From Planctomycetota bacterium (GTDB lineage Bacteria > Planctomycetota > UBA1135 > GCA-002686595): a stretch of DNA of 64,000 bases. Positions 1 through 10,139 of the stretch are shown in pieces. Positions within the stretch are counted from its first letter, which is position 1. The number at the start of each line of letters is the position of its first letter. Under the pieces are notes generated by a model. It was not told the origin of the DNA. It was given only the letters and a program-made list of their open reading frames with translations, and made no database searches. Position numbers and translations under genes: made by a program. The stretch spans positions 186,001 to 250,000 of the forward strand of contig JAIOPM010000025.1 of assembly GCA_021413885.1 (NCBI GenBank). The letters are read 5' to 3'.

Positions 1-1710
1 AAGGCCTTCGGCCATTTCCACCTCGCGTTCGTCGCGCTGGCCGCGTCGTTGACGGTGATGAGCGTGCGCTTCTCCCGCGCGCACGACGTGCAGGACGCCG
101 CCGGCCTCTGGCAGGACGGGAGTTGGCTGCCGACCGCATGCTACTGCGCGTACCTGGCGTTGAAGACGCTGTTCGGACTGTGGCTCGTCCGCGGCGGCGC
201 GGCGCTCGCCGGTTCGGTCGAGTCGTTGTGGTTGCGTCGCGGCGGTTGGGTGTTGGTCGCGGTGATGGCGGTGATCCCGCTCGCGGTGACGGACATCAGT
301 CCGTTGCTCCTGATCCAAGCGCCGGTGATGGTCGCGTGTGCGCTCGCGGCGTGGCGCGAGCTCGCGCGCTCGCCCAACGACGGCGCGGGCCTGCGCGTGA
401 TGCGTTGGTCGTTGCTCGGCCTCGCGACGTCGTGGACGTTGCACGCGATCGCGGCGTCGTTCCACGGCGCGGTGCCGTGGCTGCGCGTCCTACTCGCGTT
501 GAATTCGTTCATCGATCTCGCGGTGCAGCTGACGCTCGGCACCGGGCTGATCATCGGGTTGCTCGAAGAAGCTCAGCGCCGCGCGCGCGTCGCCGAGGTC
601 GAGCACACGCGGTTGCAGCGCGAGCTCGATCGCGACGAGAAGTTGCGCGCGCTCGGCACGTTGGTGTCGGGCGTCGCGCACGAGCTCAACAACCCGCTGA
701 CCGTGATCCTCGGCTACGCCGATCTCCTGCGCCGCGCGCCGACCGGCGGGCCCGCGGCTCGCATCATCGGCGAGCAAGCCGAGCGCTGTCGCGGCATCGT
801 GCAGAGTCTCTCCGCGCTCGCCGGGCAGACCGCGCACTCGCCGCAGGATCTCGACGTCGCCGAGTTGGTCGAGCGCGTGACGCAGGGTTTCGCGCTCGCG
901 AAATCCGCTGATGGTCCGAGCCTGCGCGTCGTGTCGAACCCGGGTCTGCGCATGGCCGCCGACCGCACCGGCATGGAGCAGGTGTTGACCAACTTGATCG
1001 CCAACGCCGTGCACGCGAGTCCGCGCGGCGGTGTCGTGACGATCGCGGCGACGAGCTCCGCCGCCGGCGTCGAGCTCAGCGTCGCCGATCAAGGTCCCGG
1101 CGTGCCGCGCGAGCTGCGCACGCGCGTGTTCGAGCCGTTCTTCACCACGAAGGGTCCGGGCCGCGGCACCGGACTCGGCCTCGCGATCGCGCACGCGATC
1201 GTGCGCGGCCACGACGGAACGATCGCGATCGACGACGGCCCCGACGGCCGCGGCGCGGTCTTCCGCGTGACGATTCCGCGCGCGTCGCCGGTCGCGGCCG
1301 CGCCGTTCGTCGAGAAGACGGAGCGCGAGGGCTCGCGGCGTTTGCTCGTCATCGACGACGATGAAGCCGTGCGCGCGGTCGTGCGCGATCAGGCGGAACG
1401 GCGCGGTTGGCTCGTTGCCGAAGTCGCGTCCGCGGAGTCGGCGCTCGAGGCGCTGGGGATTCGCGACGCGTTCGACGCCGTGCTCTGCGACCTGCGCATG
1501 CCCGGCATGGGCGGCATCGGTCTGCACGATCGATTGCAACGCGAGGCGCCCGAGCTGCTCGACCGCGTCGTGTTCGTCACCGGCGATCTTGCGTCGGAGG
1601 AATCGACGCGTTTCTCGCGACGCTGTCGCCGCAAGCTCGTCCAGAAGCCGCTCGACTTCGACGAACTCTTCACCGCCCTCGCCCGCCGCGACTTCGCGAC
1701 CGCCCGATAG
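1..1710 (+). CDS. Hybrid sensor histidine kinase / response regulator (5' end outside window)
   Basis: The frame is open from base 1, so the N-terminus lies outside the window; the first in-window start codon is TTG at 49. The N-terminal ~185 residues are hydrophobic with several likely membrane segments, followed by a short coiled linker. The HisKA H-box reads GVAHELNNP (about codon 226). The HATPase domain has an N-box (NLIANAVHASP), G1 (DQGPGVP), an F-box (FEPFFTTK) and G2 (GRGTGLGLAI). A receiver domain follows, with acidic residues VIDDDE, phospho-acceptor VLCDLRMPG (about codon 497) and the conserved Lys in QKPLDF. It should autophosphorylate on His and pass phosphate to its own Asp; a further partner cannot be named. 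It converges on groEL, and a single-domain regulator lies on the far side of groES. Confidence 0.93.
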   Translation, partial: KAFGHFHLAFVALAASLTVMSVRFSRAHDVQDAAGLWQDGSWLPTACYCAYLALKTLFGLWLVRGGAALAGSVESLWLRRGGWVLVAVMAVIPLAVTDISPLLLIQAPVMVACALAAWRELARSPNDGAGLRVMRWSLLGLATSWTLHAIAASFHGAVPWLRVLLALNSFIDLAVQLTLGTGLIIGLLEEAQRRARVAEVEHTRLQRELDRDEKLRALGTLVSGVAHELNNPLTVILGYADLLRRAPTGGPAARIIGEQAERCRGIVQSLSALAGQTAHSPQDLDVAELVERVTQGFALAKSADGPSLRVVSNPGLRMAADRTGMEQVLTNLIANAVHASPRGGVVTIAATSSAAGVELSVADQGPGVPRELRTRVFEPFFTTKGPGRGTGLGLAIAHAIVRGHDGTIAIDDGPDGRGAVFRVTIPRASPVAAAPFVEKTEREGSRRLLVIDDDEAVRAVVRDQAERRGWLVAEVASAESALEALGIRDAFDAVLCDLRMPGMGGIGLHDRLQREAPELLDRVVFVTGDLASEESTRFSRRCRRKLVQKPLDFDELFTALARRDFATAR

Positions 1711-1713
1711 CGA

Positions 1714-1747
1714 ACGAGCCGCCCCGTCGCGTGACGGAGCGGCTCGT
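1714..1747. terminator. Bidirectional hairpin between kinase and groEL
   Basis: A 9-bp perfect stem (1714-1722 with 1739-1747) encloses, after one mismatch, a 5-bp stem (1724-1728 with 1733-1737) and a GCGT loop. It lies between two convergent stop codons. There is no clear T-tract, so the intrinsic-terminator reading is an inference. Confidence 0.6.
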
Positions 1748-1774
1748 GATGCCGTGAGGCGGAGACTCTGGGTC

Positions 1775-3382
<1,608 letters not shown>

Positions 3383-3411
3383 GGGATTCTCTTGTGGTGG
3401 GTGGCCGCGGC

Positions 3412-3726
3412 TCAGTCTTCGATGACGCCGAGGATGTCGTCTTCGCGCATGACCAAGTACTCGGTGCCGAGGGTCTTGACCTCGGTGCCGGCGTAGGAGG
3501 TGAAGAGGATGCGGTCGCCGACCTTGACGCTGAACGTCGAGCGGGTTCCGTCGTCGAGAGTCTTGCCGTTGCCGATCGCGATGACCTTGCCTTCCTTCGG
3601 CTTCTCCTTCGCGCTGTCGGGCAGCAGGATGCCGCCGGCGGTCTTCTCTTCGGCTTCGACGCGCTGGACGAGCACGCGGTCGCCGAGCGGACGGATGTTG
3701 GTCTTCGACTTCGTCTTGGTGGTCAT
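3412..3726 (-). CDS. groES: Co-chaperonin GroES (10 kDa)
   Basis: 104 residues. The ATG at 3726 was chosen because it is preceded by a purine-rich GAAGAAGAAGG site and gives the family length. GroES caps the GroEL cage. The N-terminal [12 protein letters not shown] strand, the mobile-loop region [12 protein letters not shown] and the C-terminal [11 protein letters not shown] are all recognisable. The first nine residues (MTTKTKSKT) are a basic extension relative to the usual N-terminus. It heads the groES-groEL operon. No CIRCE-type inverted repeat (TTAGCACTC/GAGTGCTAA) is visible upstream, so HrcA control is not supported here. Confidence 0.97.
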   Translation of the reverse strand: MTTKTKSKTNIRPLGDRVLVQRVEAEEKTAGGILLPDSAKEKPKEGKVIAIGNGKTLDDGTRSTFSVKVGDRILFTSYAGTEVKTLGTEYLVMREDDILGVIED

Positions 3727-3775
3727 GGCCTTCTTCTTCTCGTGATGAGGGTTTCGGTGAGGGATCGGTCGGCGC

Positions 3776-4177
3776 TCACGCCGGCCTGGTCTTGGGCTTC
3801 CAACTCTCGAGCTGGCCGAGCGCGCGAACGACTTCCGCGCGCAGGCGATCGGGTTGGACGGGCTTGTGAAGGAACGCGAACGCACCCGCTTCGCGCACCA
3901 GACTCTCGAGCTCGCGCGTGGCGTTGCCCGAGTAGCAGATGAACGGCAGCTCGAAGTGCCCGCGGATGCGGTTGATCACCTCGAGACCGCCGCAGCCCGG
4001 CATGTGCATGTCGAGCAGCAGCAGATGGATCGGCGCCCGCTCGCGCAGCAGGTCGAGGGCCTCCAAACCCGTCTCGGCCTGAAGGATCTCTTGCCCGAGC
4101 GGCGCAAGGAGGTCCACCACGCCTCTGCGGACCTCCAGGTCGTCGTCGGCGATGAGGATTCTTCTCGTGGCCAACAT
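3776..4177 (-). CDS. Single-domain response regulator (CheY/Spo0F-like)
   Basis: 133 residues consisting only of a receiver domain. The acidic pocket is IADDD, the phospho-acceptor is in LLLDMHMPG, the conserved Ser/Thr position is in CYSGNA and the Lys is in LHKPVQ. No output domain follows. The ATG at 4177 was chosen because the receiver begins five residues later; an upstream in-frame start would add only Arg/Ala-rich sequence. It is 49 bp upstream of groES on the same strand and may be co-transcribed. The hybrid kinase at 1-1710 is a possible but unproven phosphate source. Confidence 0.88.
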   Translation of the reverse strand: MLATRRILIADDDLEVRRGVVDLLAPLGQEILQAETGLEALDLLRERAPIHLLLLDMHMPGCGGLEVINRIRGHFELPFICYSGNATRELESLVREAGAFAFLHKPVQPDRLRAEVVRALGQLESWKPKTRPA

Positions 4178-4419
4178 GGAGCTACCGTTCGGACGGGTGG
4201 GCGCCGCCGAAAGCAAAGCTTGTGCCCCGCCATCCGCCGCGCGACCGACCGCTCCGGTCGCACCGCATCTAGTGGTGAGGCGCGACGAACGCACCCGCCG
4301 CTTGTGGATCGAGAGCGATCCGGGCTCGCGTACTGCTGCCAATCTGGCGGCGGAGCGAGCGGACCTACCGAGTTCCTGTCAGCTTGGCAGCAGTCGGAGA
4401 AGCGTGCGCCGACCCAACT

Positions 4420-5121
4420 TCACGGCCGCGGCGTGCGCGAGGCGAGCACCTCGTCCGGCAGCACGCAACGCCAGATCCGCACGTCGTCGAGCGCGCCGCA
4501 GAAGGCTTGGTTGCGCTCGAACCAAGTCCCGATCCGCAGCGGCAGCTTCGGGCTCTGAACGTCGATCGCACCGGGGATCGTCTGCTCGTCGACGACGACG
4601 CCGTCGAGCCACAGCCGCGAGCGTCCCGTCTTCGTCTCGTGGTCGACGGCGATGTGGTGCCACGCGTCGGGCTCGATGCGTCCGCCCGAGAGGCGAACCG
4701 AATCCTTCTTCGCCGTCGTCGTCAGCTGCGCATTCAAGATCCAGTCGTCGCCGCGCGAGATGGAGAGCGAGAAGAAGTCGGAGAGCGCGACGATCGTTTC
4801 GACGCCGGAGCCCGCGCCGTACGGATTGGTCCAATCGTCGGGTTTGACGAAGCATTCGAGCGTCAACGCGTTCGCGAACGAGAGCTCGCTGATCCCGTCG
4901 ACGTCGAGGCACGTGCCGGAGCCGTCGAAGTGCGCCGCTTTGCCGTCGACGCCGGCGACGAACGCAACCGCAGCGCCCTTCGACGTGCACGCGCGCCCGT
5001 CGACGACTTCGCGTGCATCGCCGTCGAACGGGAAGTGAACGGCGACGACGTTCTCGTTCGAGCCGCAGGAAGCGGCGAACACGAGGAGCGCGACGAACTT
5101 CGAGGAGGAGGGGATTCTCAT
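4420..5121 (-). CDS. LamG/concanavalin-like lectin domain lipoprotein
   Basis: 233 residues. The ATG at 5121 gives a short lipoprotein signal (hydrophobic run ending FAASC), so the mature protein should be lipid-anchored at Cys. The rest is one LamG-type jelly-roll domain: HFPFDGDA, AAHFDGSGTCLDVDG, FVKPDDW, DAWHHIAV, LWLDGVVVDEQTIPG, LRIGTWFERNQAFCGALDDVRIWRCVLP. Such domains usually bind glycans or act as structural modules; the ligand cannot be read from sequence. It lies 58 bp downstream of the GNAT gene on the same strand and may form an operon with it. Confidence 0.85.
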   Translation of the reverse strand: MRIPSSSKFVALLVFAASCGSNENVVAVHFPFDGDAREVVDGRACTSKGAAVAFVAGVDGKAAHFDGSGTCLDVDGISELSFANALTLECFVKPDDWTNPYGAGSGVETIVALSDFFSLSISRGDDWILNAQLTTTAKKDSVRLSGGRIEPDAWHHIAVDHETKTGRSRLWLDGVVVDEQTIPGAIDVQSPKLPLRIGTWFERNQAFCGALDDVRIWRCVLPDEVLASRTPRP

Positions 5122-5179
5122 CTCCCCGAATTCGGCCGCGAGCTCGGCGAAACTTGCGTCGTCGACGCGATTCGCGAGT

Positions 5180-5782
5180 TCAGCGCTTCGCGCGCTTCTT
5201 CGGAGCGACGTCGACGCGCATGTAGGGACGCGCCGGAGTCTGACGAGCGACTTCGACGAAGCCTGCACGTTCAAAGCTCGAGCGGATGCCCATCCACGCG
5301 AAGAGGTCGACCATGCGCTTCTTCGACTTCGTTTCGTTCGGCCACGCATCGACGCACTCGGCGCCGCCGCGACGCGCGTGTTCGACTGCGGCACGCACGA
5401 GCGCGGTGCCGACGCCGGCGTTGCGATGCTTGCGATCGACGTAGAGACACGTCACCGCCCACGCGTCGCGTTCATCGACCGGTTTGGTCACACGCGACTT
5501 CGCGAGGCCGGCGAATTCGGCGCGCGGCGCGAGCGAGCACCAACCGACCGCTTCGTCGCCGATGTACGCGAGCAGTCCGGTCTCGCGGCCTTGGTCGACG
5601 AGCTTCTTCATCGCGCGCTTGTTGCTCTCACCCTTCCCGGCCTCGTACTCCGGTTTGCAGAGCCGCGCGGACATGCACCAACACCCGCCGCACGCTCCGC
5701 GGGGCCCGAGGAGCGACTCGAAGTCCTCCCACCGCTTCGGCGTGAGCGGAACGACGTTCAGCGTTGCGTTTCGGGGCGCCAT
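5180..5782 (-). CDS. GNAT-family N-acetyltransferase
   Basis: 200 residues. The N-terminal ACGGCWCMSARLC segment resembles the CGGCWC motif of a GNAT subgroup. The acetyl-CoA-binding core is in CLYVDRKHRNAGVGTALVRAAV, with R/Q-x-x-G-x-G/A represented by RNAGVG. The C-terminal part after WPNETK is typical of the fold, and the Lys-rich tail (APKKRAKR) is variable. The substrate is unknown. No Shine-Dalgarno is visible, but a TAGGCT hexamer ends 9 nt before the ATG, suggesting a leaderless transcript. It is divergent from the FG-GAP gene. Confidence 0.86.
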   Translation of the reverse strand: MAPRNATLNVVPLTPKRWEDFESLLGPRGACGGCWCMSARLCKPEYEAGKGESNKRAMKKLVDQGRETGLLAYIGDEAVGWCSLAPRAEFAGLAKSRVTKPVDERDAWAVTCLYVDRKHRNAGVGTALVRAAVEHARRGGAECVDAWPNETKSKKRMVDLFAWMGIRSSFERAGFVEVARQTPARPYMRVDVAPKKRAKR

Positions 5783-5791
5783 GACAAGGAG

Positions 5792-5797
5792 AGCCTA
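5792..5797 (-). promoter_or_regulatory. -10-like box TAGGCT for GNAT gene
   Basis: TAGGCT on the minus strand ends 9 nt upstream of the ATG at 5782, with no Shine-Dalgarno between. It belongs to the TA-N-N-N-T set seen across the window. Confidence 0.5.
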
Positions 5798-5830
5798 ACC
5801 GCGACCCCGAACACCGGAACGAGCTCACCC

Positions 5831-7246
5831 ATGTGGATCGCACTCTGCTTCTCGATGCTCCAGAGCGCCGCGCAGAAGTCCGCGCCGGAAGAGTTCCCGT
5901 ACCGCGACCTGTTCGGCGTGAGCATCGACGACGCCGGCGATCTCGACGGCGACGGGATTCACGACTTGTGGATCGGCGATCCGTCGATGCTCACTGAGTT
6001 GGACGAGCCCAGCGGCTGCGTGTGGGCCGTGTCGGGGAAGACGGGCAAGTGCTTGCGTCGCATCGAAGGCCCGCCGAATGCGTGGGGCTTCGGGTGGACG
6101 TTGGCGGCGCTGTCGGACATCGACGGCGATGGCAAGCGCGGCGTCGCGGTCGGTTGCGAGTTCACGCCGAGCGAGAAGACTCCGTTGCCGGCGTTCGAAA
6201 TCAGGTCGACTTCACCGGCCGGCGAGAGCACCGTCTTCGCGTTCTCGGGCGCCACGGGACAACAATGCTTCGTCGTGACGGGGCCTGCCGACACTCTGAA
6301 GAATGCGTGGTACACGGCCGACGCGGGTCCCGCGCTCGCCTCCGTCGGCGACTGGAACGGCGACGGCGCGGGCGATCTCGCGATCGGTTGGTCGTTCGCG
6401 GACTCCGAAGCCCGCGACTGCGGGCGCGTCGATGTCGTTTCAGGCAAGGACGGGAAGACGCTGCACTCGTGGACGGGCGTGGACGCTCACGATCGCTTCG
6501 GCTTCTCGCTGGCTGCTCTCGCCGATCTCGACGGCGATGGAAAGTGCGAACTCGGCGCCGGTGCGGTGCCCGACTACGCCCCCAATGCAGGAACGGACTT
6601 CCCGAGCCTCACTCGTAGGCGCACGGGCTACGTGCGTGTGCTCTCGTCGAAGGGCTCGACTCTGTACTCGCTCGCGCCGGGAGACAGCAGCTGGGGCTTC
6701 GGCGGTTCCATCGCAACGTTCCCGGATGTCGACCGAGATGGTGTCAGTGACGTGATGATCGGGCAGCCGTACGACGTTCCCGTTGCGATCACCGTGTGGT
6801 CCGGCAGGACCGGCAAGTTCATTCGACGTCTCGATCCACCGGAACTCGACGCGTGGGACGGCGGCTGGGCGAGTCGAAACATGCGGCCGGCTCCCACGGA
6901 AGTGTGCGTGTCGTTCGGCACTCGTCTGCTCTTGGTGTCGGACCACGATCACGACGGGCTCGCCGACATCCTCGCGACGACGCCGCAGACGTTCTGTCAT
7001 GTGCCCGCCGGCATTCTCTCGAGCGCGAGCGGCAAGGTGCTCGATCACGTCGAGCTCGACAGCTCGCTGTTCACCGACGTCGGCATTGCCGCTGCTCAGG
7101 TCGGCGATCTCAACAGTGATGGGGTCGACGACATCGCGATCGGCGGCTCGAGCATCCGCTCCGACGACCCAGGAGTGGTGATCCTCGTCTCAGGGAAGAC
7201 GCTCACGGCGAAGCGCACGATCCGCCGGAGCGACATGCAGGACTGA
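5831..7246 (+). CDS. Exported FG-GAP / integrin-alpha-like repeat protein
   Basis: 471 residues. The ATG at 5831 gives a short hydrophobic leader (MWIALCFSMLQSAA), a plausible but weak signal peptide. Seven FG-GAP-type calcium motifs follow at regular spacing: DLDGDGIHDLWIG, DIDGDGKRGVAVG, DWNGDGAGDLAIG, DLDGDGKCELGAG, DVDRDGVSDVMIG, DHDHDGLADIL and DLNSDGVDDIAIG. Seven such blades would make a complete beta-propeller. Phrases such as VSGKTGKCLRRIEG recur between blades. Unlike several other exported proteins here, it lacks the shared C-terminal module and ends shortly after the last blade. A ligand-binding or adhesive role is inferred from the family. Confidence 0.88.
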   Translation: MWIALCFSMLQSAAQKSAPEEFPYRDLFGVSIDDAGDLDGDGIHDLWIGDPSMLTELDEPSGCVWAVSGKTGKCLRRIEGPPNAWGFGWTLAALSDIDGDGKRGVAVGCEFTPSEKTPLPAFEIRSTSPAGESTVFAFSGATGQQCFVVTGPADTLKNAWYTADAGPALASVGDWNGDGAGDLAIGWSFADSEARDCGRVDVVSGKDGKTLHSWTGVDAHDRFGFSLAALADLDGDGKCELGAGAVPDYAPNAGTDFPSLTRRRTGYVRVLSSKGSTLYSLAPGDSSWGFGGSIATFPDVDRDGVSDVMIGQPYDVPVAITVWSGRTGKFIRRLDPPELDAWDGGWASRNMRPAPTEVCVSFGTRLLLVSDHDHDGLADILATTPQTFCHVPAGILSSASGKVLDHVELDSSLFTDVGIAAAQVGDLNSDGVDDIAIGGSSIRSDDPGVVILVSGKTLTAKRTIRRSDMQD

Positions 7247-7295
7247 ACGAACACCGTCGTTCAACTCGTCATCGATGTTGCGCGCGTCGCACCGC

Positions 7296-7301
7296 TATCA
7301 T
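7296..7301 (+). promoter_or_regulatory. -10-like box TATCAT for dipeptidase
   Basis: TATCAT ends 8 nt before the GTG start at 7310, with no Shine-Dalgarno between. The arrangement fits leaderless transcription. Confidence 0.5.
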
Positions 7302-7309
7302 CGCGCGGT

Positions 7310-8500
7310 GTGAAGGACGAAGTTCGACTCTCGCCCGCTGCGGCGGCGCTCGTTGCCGAGCGGCCCGTCTTCGATGCGCATGCCGATTCGTTGCAGCGAG
7401 CGCTCGATCTCGGGCACGACCTCGCCGTCGCGGGTCGCGGGCATCTCGATCTCGAACGAGGCGCGGCGGGCGGGCTCGGGTCGCTCGTCTTCGTCTCGTG
7501 GGTCGATCCGAAGTTCCACGAGCAAGGTCCGGGCGGAGCCCTCGCTCGCACGCGCGATCTGCTCGGCGAATTCCATCGCCTCGCGCGGCGTCGACCGGAT
7601 CGTGTCGGATTCGCGGGCAACGCTCGCGCGCAACGCGCAGCTCGCGCTCGCGGCGCCGTCGCCGGAATTCCCGGCATCGAAGGCGGACACTCGATCGAAG
7701 AGAGCCTCGACAACCTCGAGTGGTTCTTCGAACGCGGCGTCCGCGTGATGACGTTGGTCTGGAACAACCACCTCTCGTGGATCCGCTCGTGCCAAGCGGG
7801 CGCGGGCTCGACCATTCCGGAAGGCCTCAACGATTTCGGTCGCGTCGTCGTGCACACGATGAACGAGCTCGGCATGGTCGTCGACCTCTCGCACGCGGGC
7901 GAGAGATCGTTCTACGACGCGCTCGACGCGACGCAGAAGCCCGTGATCGCGAGCCACTCGAACTGCAAGGCGTTGCACGGTCACCAACGCAACTTGACCG
8001 ACGATCAACTCCGCGCGCTCGCTCAGAACGGCGGCGTGGTCGGCATCGTCTTCTGCACGGCGTTCGTCGACGCCGAGGCGCAACAGCACGACGCGACGAC
8101 GCGCGAGACCGCGGGCATGAAGGCGCTGATCGGCGCGAACGACTCCGATCTCTTCCTGCTGCAGTCGGAGTACATGCAGAACGAAGCGCCGCCGCTCCCG
8201 ATGGAGCGCGTGATGGACCACCTCTACCACGCGATCGAGGTCGCGGGAATCGATCACGTCGGCCTCGGCTCCGACTACGACGGCATCCAACGCACGCCGC
8301 AAGGTCTCGAACACGCGGGCTGCTACGGGCGCATCGCCGAGCACATGCTCGCGCGCGGATTCGACGCGGCCGACGTTCGCAAGGTGCTCGGGGGTAACAT
8401 GGCGCGCGTCTTCGACACCGCGACCGGCCCGGGAACCGCGGCCCACGACGCGGCGCTCGTTCCGCTCGAGACCCCGTCACCTAAGGAGGAGTGGGCATGA
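7310..8500 (+). CDS. Membrane dipeptidase, peptidase family M19
   Basis: 396 residues with a GTG start. Family M19 enzymes are zinc amidohydrolases that cleave dipeptides. The metal and substrate motifs are present: FDAHADSL (the H-x-D pair), GIEGGHSIEESL, LTWNNHL-like LVWNNHLSW, VVDLSHAGE, ASHSNCKALHGHQRNLTDD and HVGLGSDYDG. No signal peptide precedes the domain, so it is probably cytoplasmic unless the true start is further upstream. The last four bases (ATGA) overlap the start of the superoxide dismutase gene, so the two are translationally coupled. Confidence 0.94.
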   Translation: MKDEVRLSPAAAALVAERPVFDAHADSLQRALDLGHDLAVAGRGHLDLERGAAGGLGSLVFVSWVDPKFHEQGPGGALARTRDLLGEFHRLARRRPDRVGFAGNARAQRAARARGAVAGIPGIEGGHSIEESLDNLEWFFERGVRVMTLVWNNHLSWIRSCQAGAGSTIPEGLNDFGRVVVHTMNELGMVVDLSHAGERSFYDALDATQKPVIASHSNCKALHGHQRNLTDDQLRALAQNGGVVGIVFCTAFVDAEAQQHDATTRETAGMKALIGANDSDLFLLQSEYMQNEAPPLPMERVMDHLYHAIEVAGIDHVGLGSDYDGIQRTPQGLEHAGCYGRIAEHMLARGFDAADVRKVLGGNMARVFDTATGPGTAAHDAALVPLETPSPKEEWA

Positions 8501-9225
8501 GTTCGATGGAGCCTCTCTCGCGTCGCGAAGTCGTTCATGGAGCTTTGGCCGTCGGCGCGCTCGCCGCGGCGGCGGGAGCGAGCAGTCGCTCGACCGGCGC
8601 AGCGTCGCCCGCTATCCTGCTCGGCGCCATGGCACACGAACTCCCTCCGCTTCCTTACGCAGACACCGCGCTCGATCCCGTGATCAGCGCGAAGACCCTC
8701 TCGTTCCACTACGGCAAGCACCACAAGGCCTACGTGGACAACCTCAACGGGCTGCTCAAGGATCTGCCCGATCTCGCCGCGCTCTCGCTCGACGACCTGA
8801 TCAAGAAGGTCGCGGGCGACACGTCGAAGGCGGGCGTCTTCAACAACGCCGCGCAGATCTGGAACCACACCTTCTACTGGAAGAGCTTGAGCCCGAAGGG
8901 CGGCGGCAAGCCGACCGGCAAGTTGCTCGACAAGATCAACACGTCGTTCGGCGACTACGACAAGTTCAAGGAAGCGCTCGCGACCGCCGCGAAGACGCAG
9001 TTCGGTTCCGGCTGGGCGTGGCTCGTCGCGAACGGCGACAAGCTCGAGATCGTCAAGACGCCGAACGCCGAGACGCCGATGACGCAGGGCAAGAAGTGCT
9101 TGCTGACGATCGACGTGTGGGAACACGCCTACTACCTCGACTACCAGAACAAGCGCCCCGACTACATCACCGCGGTGATCGAGAAGCTCCTCAACTGGGA
9201 GTTCGCCGCGGCGAACCTCGGCTGA
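8497..9225 (+). CDS. sodB: Iron superoxide dismutase with Tat-like N-terminal extension
   Basis: 242 residues from the ATG at 8497, which sits 6 nt after a perfect AAGGAGGA site (8483-8490) and overlaps the dipeptidase stop. The first ~44 residues resemble a twin-arginine signal (LSRREVV, then an Ala/Gly-rich hydrophobic stretch). The canonical SOD sequence then begins at an internal Met, MAHELPPLPYA (ATG at 8629). Metal ligands are the His of FHYGKHH, the His of WNHTFYW, and the Asp and His of DVWEHAYY. Gln in NNAAQIWNH is the iron-type marker. The long product should detoxify superoxide outside the cytoplasm. A TATCCT box 10 nt before the internal ATG raises the possibility of a second, cytoplasmic form. 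Confidence 0.93.
   Translation: MSSMEPLSRREVVHGALAVGALAAAAGASSRSTGAASPAILLGAMAHELPPLPYADTALDPVISAKTLSFHYGKHHKAYVDNLNGLLKDLPDLAALSLDDLIKKVAGDTSKAGVFNNAAQIWNHTFYWKSLSPKGGGKPTGKLLDKINTSFGDYDKFKEALATAAKTQFGSGWAWLVANGDKLEIVKTPNAETPMTQGKKCLLTIDVWEHAYYLDYQNKRPDYITAVIEKLLNWEFAAANLG
8613..8618 (+). promoter_or_regulatory. Internal -10-like box TATCCT in sodB
   Basis: TATCCT ends 10 nt before the in-frame ATG at 8629, which is where the canonical Fe-SOD N-terminus begins. It could drive a leaderless transcript for a form without the leader peptide; this is an inference. Confidence 0.35.
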
Positions 9226-9248
9226 GAGCGTGTGAACGAATCGCTCGG

Positions 9249-9276
9249 CGCGCGGAGTTTTCTGTAACTCCGCGCG
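9249..9276 (+). terminator. Hairpin downstream of sodB
   Basis: A perfect 11-bp inverted repeat (9249-9259 with 9266-9276) with a 6-nt loop begins 23 nt after the sodB stop. No T-tract follows, so it may be a weak terminator or an RNA-stabilising hairpin. Confidence 0.55.
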
Positions 9277-10124
9277 AGCAGTAGTGTTGAAGCTCGCACG
9301 AGCACGAAGAATTTGTTCGGCGAGGACTCGGCCGAGCGGACCAAGCAAGGCCTGGATCGCAGCGGCCCGAGTAGCGGGCAAGGTGCCGTGCCTCGCGCTG
9401 TGGTCGGCGATCACCTACGACCTCTTGCGATGCTCCAGCCTTGGCGCACTGATGTGAATGCAGCGAAGGCAAGCATCCCGCCGCTTCGACCGCGGTCTCC
9501 GCGCTGGGTGCTGGCGGCCTGAGATCGGCGCGAAACACCTCCGCCTCTCAACGGAACCCCTGCCGAAGACCAAGCCCACCGCCGGCGGAGAGCGGAGCCG
9601 TCGCCGCTGCCGATTCCTTCACAGGCTCTGAGTCGACAAAGCTGGACAGACCGGATCTTCTGGACCCGCTACCGCGAAATCGAGCAGCGCTGCCGCTTGC
9701 CCTACGGCCACGTCCGACCAGCAACCCGATGACTCCCGGCGCGAACCCTCGCACGACGAGCCGGATGCGTGAATCGCGCGAGTCCGGATCTGCGGGAGGC
9801 CGGTTGGAGCAACCTCACCGGCCTACCCGACTCTGATCGCTCGAGGCAGTTCGAGCCTCCATGCGTGGGGCGTCGCGAGCGATCGCGGCGCCCCGAGCTC
9901 CTTGATGACGGCCCGAGCGCCGGAAGATGCGAGCGCGGGCGTGCGCCGGCGCGCGAGCTGACGCGAGGAGCGAGGACTCGGACAGGTCCGGAAGACCGGC
10001 GCCGGGCCCGAACGACGACCAGAAAGGCGCATTTGAAGTTGCCCATTCGCGCAACCCCGTCGGACAATTCGCTGCGGTACTGCTCGCGAGGTGAGTAGAG
10101 CGTTCCGATATTCCCAGCTTCCCC
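9277..10124. other. Gene-poor stretch, no supported gene
   Basis: About 0.85 kb between the sodB hairpin and the ribosome-binding site at 10125-10130. Only short overlapping reading frames on both strands occur, none with a recognisable motif, a usual start signal or the strong codon bias of the neighbours. It may hold the promoter of the 1558-residue protein and decayed sequence; nothing more can be supported. Confidence 0.5.
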
Positions 10125-10139
10125 GAGGAGACTCCAGGC

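Noticed and set aside
3727..3775. CIRCE/HrcA operator before groES
   Set aside because: The conserved inverted repeat is not present in this interval or further upstream to 4177.
8497..8628. Frameshift or misannotated start in sodB
   Set aside because: The upstream part is in frame, has a perfect ribosome-binding site, a stop-start overlap and a twin-arginine-type leader, so it is probably real.
9277..10124. Small genes in the gap after sodB
   Set aside because: The short frames overlap each other on both strands, lack ribosome-binding sites or leaderless boxes at useful positions and show no known motif.
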